A stretch of DNA of 64,000 bases from Odiellus spinosus (lineage: Eukaryota; Arthropoda; Arachnida; Opiliones; Phalangiidae), in assembly GCA_963920705.1 (NCBI GenBank), contig OY987240.1, forward strand, positions 6,784,766 through 6,848,765, written 5' to 3'. The translations under genes and the position numbers were made by a program. Shown here one piece after another: positions 32,135 through 43,600 of the stretch. Under the pieces are notes generated by a model. That model was not told where the DNA came from, ran no database searches, and worked only from the letters and a program-made list of their open reading frames with translations. Positions within the stretch are counted from its first letter, which is position 1. Each line of letters starts with the position of its first letter.

Positions 32135-32896
32135 CTCTCCCAGTTCTCAAGCTAGACAGGCGTCTGCTCTGATAGTTATAGTTTTTATGAGGTGTTAATC
32201 CTCTTTTATTAACAATGTTTCCTGAAGTTATATATTAATTAAACGTGAATTATTTGAGAAACCCGTTGTATTTATTGCGGAATTTAATTAATATTCCAAC
32301 AAGAGTATAAGTAAAATGGCCGCCGTAAGCTGATAAAGAAGTTTTCGGACCTTTCTGGTAAATCCTAAAAGTAAAGTCTTGAAGAACTTGAGTGGGAGCT
32401 TGGTCACGTGATATGACCTTTCTAGGAAATGGGAATTGGGCTTTGAGCAGCTGCGAATAAAAGAAACCAGTCAGAGGTCCACCTTCACGTTTGTTCGAGG
32501 TATTGGACAGTACAGGCACGCTAGGGCATGGCTAGGGGTAGCAAAAAAGCTCCTTTCCTTCAGGTTTTCTACAGTTTAAAAAATATTTGGCAATTTTGCA
32601 CTTGAAAAAACTAGAATGGGGGGGGGGGATGCAGGGTAAGAAGAATATAGACTTTTTTCGAAACGAAAAATAAAAAGTAGAAATCCCCCTCCCTCCCCCC
32701 CGTTTCTCAAACGATACACTTGAACTTTCTCTAGAGACTAGTGAGGCTAGCGAGTAGCGAATTCTCGAAAGCAGTGTACGATGAAATAAAGTGGCCAGGT
32801 ATACCTGATTCGCGGAACAAGGATACGCTGGACAGTGGACTTCAGGTTTGTTCTAATGGGTTGCAGGTGATGTACTGAAAAATAACCGTCTTGGAT

Positions 32897-35256
32897 ATGG
32901 CAGCTAAAAGTAAGTTTATATTTAAATAAATTTATGTTGTTATGCCTATAATATAATGAATTCGTGAATCTTTATGGTACTATTAGGTAGAAAATCCAAA
33001 GTAAGCATCGGAGATGCATTTCCTTTGTGGCAATTGGAGCGTGGCAAGCGTGGAGTGACAAATGAACGTTTTGCTCAGTTACTACTTAGAAAATTGTATG
33101 TTTCCCTTTCCCATGTTATAAAAATTATCTATCTCTTGTTGAGAATATTTAAATTTCAAGGTTAAGGGTGTCAGTATCCACTAGTTCTGTGGAGGAGTCA
33201 CAACCAAAGCCATGCTCGGTCTCATTTGGTAGGCAAACAAACATTATTCATAAAATTGATACTTCAACAATGGTAGATATTTCATTCCAAAACCCAGCTA
33301 CTTACACTCGTACATCAAAAGCTCGTAAGTTATAGTATATTAATCTGATATTTAAGATATTTCATTTACTATTCTATTACAGCATTGGTGAAACATTTGG
33401 AATTGGGTGTTTGTATTGAATCAGACTGTGAAACTCCTGAAAAGGGCGTTCAATGTGGTTTATCAACTCCTTTCAAAACACCCAAGAAACGTAAGATATT
33501 TTTGGATGAAATTGATTTTCCCCTATGTAAGCATTTATTTCTTACTTCCATCTCATTCCCCTTACAGTATTTTCATGACCACGTTTTCCCACCCCATTTG
33601 GCTAACTGTAGGCTCCCAATATCCATAATCATTTTATTATATTTTAAACAGAATCAAGTCAACAGAAAAATGTGATGTTGAATTAGAAAGTGGGTTGGAA
33701 ATAATGGGTGAAAATGAATTAAACTTTTCAAACAGTTTTACGGATGGTGGCGAAATAGATAATGAACTTCAAAAGGTTTAAATTTAACAATATCTTTTTC
33801 CTTCTAGTGATTACTTTTTATTAATCGTTCTTAACAGACACTGACAGATTTTCCAGATAGAGACGATTATGACTCCCTCATAATCGAGAAAACTGAGGTA
33901 TTTTACATTAACATTGAGTTATTAATAATCTTTGCACTTTCGATTTTGATATTATTAAAATATTTATTAAAACTAATTGAGTCGCCCTATTGAACAAACT
34001 TCTGTCGAAAGCACAATTTCAGACTCTTTGACCCTTGTCCACCTGCCTACGCTAATTCAGTTGGTAAAGAAGGCCAATGGTTCTAAGTGTTCAGGATGTA
34101 AGGAAGAGATTGAGTACACTACAAAAAATTTGGGAACAGCTGTTTTAATTAATTGAACTTGCAAAGGGCCTGGGAGTGATGCCAAAAGACATACAAAGGT
34201 AGTCTAAAAAATTTTGGAATATTATATATTTTAATTTTTATTCAAATTTAATTAGGGTAATTGGGCCAGTCAGCCATTTGTCAATGGAATTGCATCTGGT
34301 AATTTAATTGTAGCCAGCAGCATTCCATTATCTGGAAACATGTTTGGGAAGATTGCTTTATTTATGAGGCATGCAAAAATTTTGTTTTTCAAGAAGGATA
34401 CTTACAATAAGTAAGTTCAAGTTTTTTTTTTTTACTTCCTCTAGCCCTTGCACCTGACAAGGAGACTACCCGAGGTGTTTATCGCCGATTTTGTCTGCTA
34501 TAATGTAAGATATGAAAATCCTCGAAAGGAGACGACGCACTACCCATTAGTTTGGCCATGGCAACCGAAAACATTTTTGGCCATTTCAATCGAAAAAATC
34601 TCCATTGAAAAAAGCATGGGATTTTCTCGGTTTTACAGGGGGCTACCTGTGAAACATTTTTAAAAATTTTCAAATTGTTTCGAAATTGTCAAATGGGCCA
34701 AATGGTTCACATCTAGGTAGAATTCATCTAGTTTGGGTAAATTGGGACTTTGTTGGGCTAAAATTGGCATCATTTATGGGAAAAATATTGAAAAGAAATT
34801 TCTTTTTTTCGACGAAGGCGCTTAATGGCCAAAAACGTTTTGGGTTGCCATGGCCAAACTAATGGGTAGTGCGTCGTCTCCTTTTGGGAATTTTCATATC
34901 TTATATAGGTCTACATTATAGCAGACTTTGGACAAAATCGGCGATAAACAACTCGGGTAGTCTCCTTGTAAGTTTTAAAGTTTATGACACGCGTGCTAAA
35001 CTTGCTGCAATTGATCACAATTATCACGTAGGAAGGCCTCAAGCTAAAACGAAAGAAGGAGTTTAATGGTAATTAGTAATAAGTTTGCATTTTCTTGACT
35101 TGACCTATCTAATAATATTTAAACCGTGTAAAGTGATAGCAAAGCCTATAGCAAAAGGAGCAAAACCTGGCATATTGTCCCAGTTTACGAACCAAAACCA
35201 TACATGTATATTGACAAACTAATGTTGAAAATCTTTGAGAAAAGAATGAATTTCAA
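32897..35256 (+). pseudogene. Kolobok-like transposase gene, decayed and lacking its core
   Basis: Exons from ATG at 32897: 32897-32909, 32987-33095, 33161-33324, 33383-33490, 33666-33775 and 33838-33897 join in phase (MAAKSRKSKVSIGDAFPLWQ start). Later pieces are about 33980-34199 (CSGCKEEIEYTTKNLG), about 34256-34410 (WASQPFVNGIASGNLIVASS), about 34979-35060 (RAKLAAIDHNYHVGRPQAKT) and about 35129-35256 (YSKRSKTWHIVPVYEPKPY). The SQP..GNL and LAAIDHN blocks are hallmarks of a widespread invertebrate and fish DDE-transposase-like family. About 350 residues that should lie between them are gone; a foldback sits in their place. TGA replaces an expected Trp after VLIN, and the acceptor near 33985 is out of phase. 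The Kolobok assignment is tentative. Confidence 0.6.
34457..34969. mobile_element. Foldback element inside the transposase-like gene
   Basis: Left arm from 34457 (ACAAGGAGACTACCCGAG) is mirrored by the right arm ending 34969 (CTCGGGTAGTCTCCTTGT). Each arm is about 150-170 bp and shares GGAGACGACGCACTACCCAT and its inverse. The short frames at 34448, 34479 and 34869 all run through the arms. No target duplication was recognised. It lies where the catalytic exons are expected. Confidence 0.75.
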
Positions 35257-36132
35257 GGTATAGAACAATTTGATCCATTAGGGTTGACGATAGTATTCAT
35301 AAAAATACTAAAAAGTTCATTTAAATTTGTCGAATTTTATATCTGAATCGGGAGATATGAAAACAAGATTAGAAATGATGGAGGAAGATCCAAAAAGAAT
35401 TCACCCCAAATAGAGGAATGGATGACTGCCCAGAAAAAAGTACGCTCAGAGAACTTCAACAAAGTCGGTTCTTAGCTTCAAATAAGAGCCGCAGATTCAT
35501 ATCCTACTCATCAGATGAAATTTAGGCCTGATGTTATTTTCTCATAATATTGATTTGTGTACAATAAAAATTTAAATATTAAAATTAAGGCTTGAAAATT
35601 TATTACCGATTAAAGCCAATACCGCGTCAATTATTAAAAACTATCAAAGAAAAATGTTTAACACCTGATCTAACAATCCCACTATGGCATAAAAATGGTA
35701 TTTTGAAATATACCTTTGATAATTTTTCAACGTTATTCTAATGAAGTATTTATAGACTCTATTAACTCTATTAATTCATGTTAGAGAGTGAAAAAGGTTT
35801 AAATCCATCCATTCTAGTCGCCCAATCTAGTTATTCACCATGGTACATGATAAACTCTTTTCAATTAAATTACAAAATATTATATTAAATGTTGACTATA
35901 TGGAGCATTTCAATTTGTTACGTTTATAATATCTACTTTCTGAGTCGTGTGTGTCACAGGTTGGCGCAAAAGGGATTAAAGGGTGGGAAATTGAACTGAA
36001 TTCAAGATAAGCAAACTCAAATTCGGCGGTAAATTTTTCTACTCACAAGAGGGCAGCACCTCTTGAAGACTTTTTTTGGTGCTAAGAGGGAAAGTGTCTA
36101 AGGGTGAACTCAGGACCCGCCACTTGCTTTAA

Positions 36133-37618
36133 CCGCTATGCATGCCAGTAGAATTTTTACTACCAAAAATAAGGGTAAGCTCTCTGTACTATTCGTATCT
36201 TCCATTCCACATTACTACTTTAAGATTACACTACATTGAACTCTGTGACCATGTTCCTCCAGACATAATATACTAGTTTGAAAATCAGTAATTTTGTAAA
36301 TTGGTAAATTAAGTGGTAATTTGGTAATTGCGTAATTTACTGGTATTCATAAGATGATTTGTATTTCAATTTGTTATTTTAAATGCAGAATTCCTTTTTC
36401 AATCATTTCAAATTTATTTTTCTGACTAAACAACCCTACTCTAGTGAAAAAGGCATGGTTTTTCATGATACGTTTGACCATCTGAGTTCGTAATGACTGA
36501 GCTTAGTGACTCAGATATGATAAAAAAAACATATGACATGAATAACTAGTGAAAGGAATACTCTTAGACGATTTAGTACGTTGACCTCTTTTGTTCACTT
36601 TTAATCCACCAAAAAGATTTAAATTATAAATCATAATTCCGGTAATTTTACCAAAGCAGACTGTAAATTACCGATTTAGATGTCTAATTTTTATATCTTA
36701 ACTCCAACAAAGGTTATTAAAATGAAACTTAATTTTAAAGAATTTACTGTTGATCATCAAAGTACAGAGGCAATGAAATGGATTAATCACTGGGCAATTA
36801 TTTACCCCATTTTGAACTATACAAGCACTATTACATGATAGAGATGTAAAGGGCAAATATCTTTCATTGTTTCAGTACTGAATCTATTTGAAAGCTTAAT
36901 ATTTTACCGTGATTCTGTATTATTAAATTACAGGCTTAAGCTTAAAGTGCACGCAACCTTGATTTAATTCACAGACGTGGTCTAATTGCTCTCGCACCAA
37001 GCTGTTTTTGCCTATTGCATGACGTTGGTCCTACTTTTCATTTGATGCGCTCCCACAGAATAATGAAAGAAATCAGCTTACCCAGCGAGGAAAATTCTAA
37101 TTTGGTCAAAAATATAATTAAAATTGAAAAATTCCAACAGAATTTGAAGAAACGAAATAACCAACCAAAGTGGACCAAAAGACATTCTAAATTTTGGCCT
37201 ACTTTTATTGAATTTGGTCAATTTAGTTGAATTCTGAAGGCATTTTGAAGCTTGAACAATTTTTGACTAAATTAGACGATTTTTCCTCATTATGAAAGTC
37301 AATTTTCTTTTTTTTTTTCATTATTCTATGCCAGCATATTGAAATTAAAACGTATCATAAAACAGCCTTGCTTGGCACAAGATCGACTTGACAAGACCTG
37401 AATCGAGTCGGATTGCGTGTCAAATTTAACAAATTTTATCAAAATTATGCCAGCAAAGAGGGGGAGACCATATGCACTTAAAAACAATGTTAAATTATGA
37501 AAATTACATTGTTGACGTTAAATATTGAACTGATGTATGTAGGTAAGGATAGAAACAAAAATTGTCTAATGTTGTTTTGTCCTAAATTATTTTAACAGGG
37601 TAAACGTATATTTCTTCA
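36133..37618. other. Intergenic DNA between the 10.1-kb element and AHSA1
   Basis: AT-rich. The part at about 36960-37350 (TCCTACTTTTCATTTGATGC onward, ending ATATTGAAATTAAAAC) recurs in diverged form at about 40786-41120, so it is a dispersed repeat of unknown type. No exon was recognised; the 71-codon frame at 37015-37230 lies in this repeat. Confidence 0.4.
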
Positions 37619-40600
37619 TTAATATAGAAGACTTCCAAAGCCGAATGTCCTTTTCATACTGTCCCAATAATATCTTCTCCAACCTTCTCTAGTACATTCC
37701 ATTTCGCTTTTTGGAACGTTTGTTTGCGTTAGTTGAACAACCGTACTATCTTCCATTTGGTTAATTTCTATAAGCACTTGAGAGAAGTGACCATCCTGGA
37801 AATAAAAAAATTAGTCTACATCCACTTCCAAAATTAAAGGGGAGGATTACATCATTAAAGGAACCAGGAAATCGGTTTTCCAAATGTCTTAATTTAGATC
37901 AGGTAAAATATACGTTAGTTCAAATCAATAAGCTATTCAATGGCCAATCACCCTTAAAACCAAGTTTAAAGCCAATTCAATATTCGCTTCCACTCTAGTG
38001 TAACCGCGGCAACGCTCGCTCCAACATTCTTTGCTATCAAACAGAATTGGTCGCTTTGCTTAAAATCAAGCAGAAGGGTATTTTCCGAGTGCATAAGTGC
38101 ATTATATTACAGGTAATAGCTAGAATAATATCTTTTTTATTTATAATTAAATAGCTAAAAATGAACTCTTCAACATGACACCTCAAGATAACTAATTAAG
38201 CTTGGCTATAGAATTCCTTTTCAAAATGACCAAAACGACCTTTACTTGTATCATAAGCCTATTAATTAACCCGTAAGTTAAAAACGAGAGTCGTTTTAGC
38301 GTTAAGATTATGACTGGCTAATCTCGCGACTCAAATCCATCAGGCGGCGGTAGCTCGAAACTCTTGGGACATCCTGTTTCCTCTCAAGAGGAATGACGCG
38401 GTGGTAGGGAGAACTAACTAGATTTTTCCGCGAGGTGGCGTAGAGCTTCAAATTTCTATCTCTCCTGTTTAGTGCCAAATACGAAGGGCTCTATGCGAAC
38501 TCAAACATACGGGTGAAGAATTAATAGGCTTATGCTTGCATATAATTACTGGACACCTCCATTTTAGATGTTTTTTCCATTTTTTTCAAGTGATTATATG
38601 CCTTAAAACTCCTTACAGAAAAAAGTTAGTCTGATCTGAAGAGGTCTTCAAGAACGCTACAAAAGTCTTGGGGAAGTCTTTAAGACCTCCCCAAGACTTC
38701 TTAACGTAATGGAAGACTTCCCCAAGACCTCTTAAGACTACATAAGACACCCGAAAGACTTCCCCAAGACCTCTTAAGGCTAACTTTTTTTGGTAAGGGC
38801 TGTTTCATTTTAAATCCTCAAACTCAGGTTTACTGGTCTCTTTAACTAAAAATTGGGGGCCTATTTAGAGCCCATTCATCAATTGATCATAATTAAACTC
38901 ACCGGCCAAGATTTAAACCTCCAGTTTTGAACTATTTTCTTGTTGGGAATCTAAAAAAAGAAAAATAAAAGATCAAAAAGACTTGAAAGATGTCAAAACT
39001 AATAATATGATAATCTAAAACAAAAACGTTTTAGAGCAACTATGTGCCTTCGATTGCTTAAGATGGTTTAGTTTGTCTATGAAGTTTTTCCACATCAAGA
39101 TAAATGACGTCCACCCGATCCCCCATCATCGCAAAAGCCTCAAAAAGGAGGGTTTGGGAAATCCACAGTCACAAACCTCCTTTCAGCTCTTTCAAGCTGG
39201 TTTGAGGCTTACAATGATGAGAATTGGGTGAACATCATTTATCTTGATGTAGTGAAAGCTTTTGAGTCCATTCCCCACCCTCCAATCTTATGGGATTGAG
39301 GGTTATGTTTATGACTGCATGGAGTTCATACTATTTAACAGGTACAGTCCAGCGTGTTCAGGTAGGCCCTGTCCTAAGGGTAGTGTGCTTGCCCCTTCTT
39401 TTTATGATTTACATTATCGAGTTTGTCCACTAGCTCGCTACTTGATCTCTACCATATGGACACTGGAATAACATATCGTGACTATAATCCAAAACAAAGG
39501 ACCAAGGCTTAGCAAGCTAAATAAGTTTTAATTTTCTAAAATGATGTAAATATTATTTTTACCTTTTGAAAATTGATGTTTCGTTTAAAGCACAACTTTT
39601 TTAACACGTTTAAAGACGATTTAATTCCCTCCTCTTAAATAATATTTAATAGAAAACTTTTTGTTGGCCGAAGCGGGGAAATTCGCGAATAGCATTATAG
39701 CAGTAATATGATTTTAAATTGTTCATCGCGCGCGTTCTGACTGGCTGACGATAAAATACTCTTACTCGCTCGTGATTGGCTACTAGTTTTTATGCAAATT
39801 TTAAAAAAATACAGGTCATGCTCGCTGATTTCACCAAGCTAGGCAGCCAAGGCTTAGCATCTGCAAGTTTCGGAACTTTGGAAATTGATTATAAAATAAT
39901 GAAACATTTTTGGTGAGTTATATTATATTTTCTCATTATTTTAGCATTCTTTATCGATTAAAAATAGGTTGTTTCCGCCTTTCATTCTCCCTTTAAGGAG
40001 ATATGACAATTCTTGTATTGTGACCCGGCTCTATCACTGGATTCATGCCTATGCCAGCCGAATTCTGTAAACGTGTAAGCCAAATGAGGGGTAATGGCTA
40101 AATCCTTGTATTTCCACAACTGGTGCATATTTTCTGCTAATATTTTTGATATGCTACTGCCAGAAGTGTGTGTAAAATTTGAAAAAAAAAAAAAAAAAAA
40201 AAAAAAATCCTCCAGCCAATGGTAACATCATTGCTTGATCTCAAATGGAATCACCCATTAGGAACGTCGTAATGAACGTAAAACTTGTTGCTTGAAAGAC
40301 CGCGGCTGATGATGCTAAGACTTCACAGTGATGGAATAATTTTTTATTTCCCACCCGGGTTAAAAACAAGAACACTGAATACACCACTTTGCTCTTCCAC
40401 TGTGCGCATGCCCGCGCTCGAAACGCTTACTAGTGGCGAAAAAAAAAAAACGTTCACTTGGTGAGGCCCTCGTAGTATCCCGCGTATTACCCCATGCAGG
40501 TTTTTTCCCCTGCCATTTTCACCAAGTGTAAGTTCGCCCTATGCCGCTATGGTGCCCCAAGTAATGGTGTATTATTTTAGCATGCATTTTTTTCCTGGAA

Positions 40601-43600
40601 AATGCAACAAGTCTCTGGAAGTCACTTTCAGCAAAGACATCAAAGAGGTGATTACGCCTTTTGATTTTTTTGAAGCAGACGAGCAACATGACTCAATTCG
40701 GGCTATGACAAAATGATCTCGCGCCAAGCTTGCAGGTATAATCACAAGAAATTGGATAAAATCGAGGACTGTTGTTATATACATTGGTTTTACTTTTCAT
40801 TTCAAAATGCTTCCATAGAATTAAAAAAAAAAAAAAATAATCGTCTTTTTCAAAAAAAAAAAAAAAATTAAAAAATAATAATTTGGCCAATACGGTCCAA
40901 ACTGGAAAATACATACAGAATTCGACCAAATAGACCAAATGAGGAAAACTGTTGTTACAGCATTTTACATTTTGATACACTTTTAAGTCAGGTTTTTACA
41001 TTGGATCAAATTCTATTAGTATTTCTTAATTTGGACCTTTTTTTGGCAAAATTGGAAGATTTTCTTGATTAGGTATGCATATTTCCTTGGTTATTCTAGA
41101 GGAGCACATTGAAATAAAAACTGACATCACGCGTATGTATAGTAACAGCGGCGAGAATTTCTTGTGATTAAATTGGTGAGCTTGATGCAACCCTTAACGA
41201 AAAAAGTTTGTCTGATCTGAAGAGGTCCTCAAGAACACTACAAAAGTCTTGGAGTCTTTTAGACTGCCCAAGACTTCTTGACATAATGAAAGACTTCCCC
41301 AAGACCACTTAAGACTTAAGACACCGAAAGACTTCCCCAAGACCTCTTAAGACTAACTTCTTTTTGGTAAGGGTTAGTATTTTTAAGTTTGTAGCTTTTC
41401 TAATTCATTATAAACTAACGATATTTTTTTGGTGACTTTTTTCTCAATATTTTATCATTCTTCATTTATAAAAGTTGTTTCACTCTCCCTTTAACCCCGC
41501 TTGCTAATTGTTTGACAGTGGCATACAAAAGGATTCTATTCACTTTAAATGAAGACATCCCTTACGAAAAAAATTAGTCTTAAGAGGTCTCGGGGAAGTC
41601 TTTCGGGTGTCTTATGTAGTCTTAAGAGGTCTTGGGGTCGTCTTCCATTACGTCAAGAAGTCTTGGGGAGGTCTCAAAGACTTCCTCAAGACTTTTGTAG
41701 CATCCTTGAAGACCTCTTCAGATCAGACGAACTTTTTTCCGTAAGGGATTAGACAGATGCCAGATTCAAACTGACTGTTTATAAAGTTATTATCATATCA
41801 TACCAGCTCTGTGAATATTCCCGTAATGTTTCCTCCTAATAGACTGAATTTTCCATTCTTTTCCAGTTCTATGACGCAATTTCCTTGGGTGAATGCTTGG
41901 ACCATCTAAAAAGAAAAACGAGTCTATTAAATAGTTAAACTAACTGGTCAATGAGTCTTATATTCTACTATATTAAAATTTTAATTATGGTGGTGGCGGG
42001 TAATTCCGTCCGCTTTTTATAAAGTCACCAAGAAAACTCTCCCAATGATAACTGTGTCCAATTTTGGTATATCTTTTTATAAATTGAACTTTCCATAACT
42101 TTGATTAGTCTAACAGACACGAGACATTTTTCAAAGACAGTAGACGTGGCCAATTCCGTCCGGTCTGAGTCTAATCGCCGGACAGTGGAGGTAATGTCCG
42201 TCCACCCGTACATAATCACAGAATATAATTATTCTGTACCCAAAAATTTCAACTACCTGCCCTATCTGGATAAAAACCACCGTTGTAAAAGTTAAGAGCT
42301 ACCAAAATTCATTTTCATATTGCACGTTTTTTATTACAAAATAAATAACAAATTTCAGCTTTAAATATTCATATTTTTCAAAGGCGACTAAAACATCTTA
42401 AATTTTTACACAGTCAAAAACTGAGACATATTATGTTCTAAGCCATTTTTAAAGAATTGTTATGAAACACTACCGCCCTCTATACTGAATTCGCGTTATA
42501 ATATTTACGGCCCTGAAAAAGGTGGGAAAAACAGGCTTTCTGCTTTGAAATTATGGAATTGTCTGCAATCGTCAATGATTTTCAAGCTCGAAAATTCGCG
42601 TTTTAATTAGGTATTTTGAAGTCAACGTTGTTTCGAGTGGACAGAATTGGCCTCTGTCGGTAGTTTTTTCTAAAATTCCATAAATAATTAAGTAAACGTC
42701 AAGATAAGACCGGAGACGCATATTTTGTAGCTAAAGTTCTGGGTTTTCTAGTACTATCGGGTTCGTATCTGTACAATTTCAGTGATTGTTTTTAATCCTT
42801 ATTTCGGGACCTATAAAAAACTTCATCCCCTTAAAATGGCATTAAATTAATGGGAGAAAATGGCTACTTGGTTAACTATAGTTGTATATTAGCCGAACCT
42901 TTTCCAATCGTCTTGAGATTTTTTTTCAGATGGGGCGTTTATCAGTGCCTAAAATAAGTCCTAATTCATTTAACTTGAGCAACCCAAACTAAAGATTCAT
43001 ATTTTTTAACCAAGGTGGACGAAATTAGCTTTGGACGGAATTTCCCGCCACCACCCTAATAATAATAAATCGTGAAATAAAGTGCGATAGTTGATGTATT
43101 TTATAAATTAATTTTCATTTTAGTATTGCTGCTTTTTAAAGTTGCTTCTCTATTGAACGATAAAAAGTCCCTCAAGGATTTGTGACAATTATTGAAAAGG
43201 AAATAAAATTAATTGATGAGGCGCCCAAAATTAGTCATGTCTACTTTTTAAAGTGAGGCTGGTACGAATTTTTCATCAACTCCAATAGGCCATATTATAA
43301 ATTCCCATGGCATGCTGGGTAACTTTTCTAGTTCGGTATAGTTCAGATCCGTTAATCAGAACTGCCAGTTGGGCTGTTTTCCGCCTAAATTGGGCTTTGT
43401 ACGTTTGGATTGGGCGAAAATTTCAAAACGAATCTGGCAACTTTTAGATCTACTAATAACCTCGTATGAGGGATTACCTAATTTATTTTTAGCATAACGA
43501 AAGTTTACATTGAAATCTTTCCGTATTATTTTTAAACCTATATGTTACGTTTTATTATACAAATAAGCTTCTAAACCCTAATTTTGTTTATGAAATAGTC

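Larger units (their letters stand above)
26026..36128. mobile_element. 10.1-kb TTAA-flanked Kolobok-like element with two divergent genes
   Basis: Left end AGCAACTAGCGGGCC follows TTAA (26022-26025). Right end GGACCCGCCACTTGCT precedes TTAA (36129-36132). The ends match at about 14 of the first 18 positions when inverted. TTAA target sites are known for Kolobok and piggyBac superfamilies, and the transposase-like gene inside is not piggyBac-like, so Kolobok is the better guess. Contents: four subterminal direct repeats at the left, a reverse-strand gene with a P2X7-type ballast domain, a central TATA/initiator promoter, a forward-strand transposase-like gene with its catalytic middle missing, plus mariner and foldback insertions. 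It probably can no longer move by itself. Confidence 0.6.

Noticed and set aside
26026-36128. Classifying the 10.1-kb element as piggyBac because of TTAA
   Set aside because: The ends do not start with CCC and the transposase-like blocks (SQP..GNL, LAAIDHN) are not piggyBac motifs.
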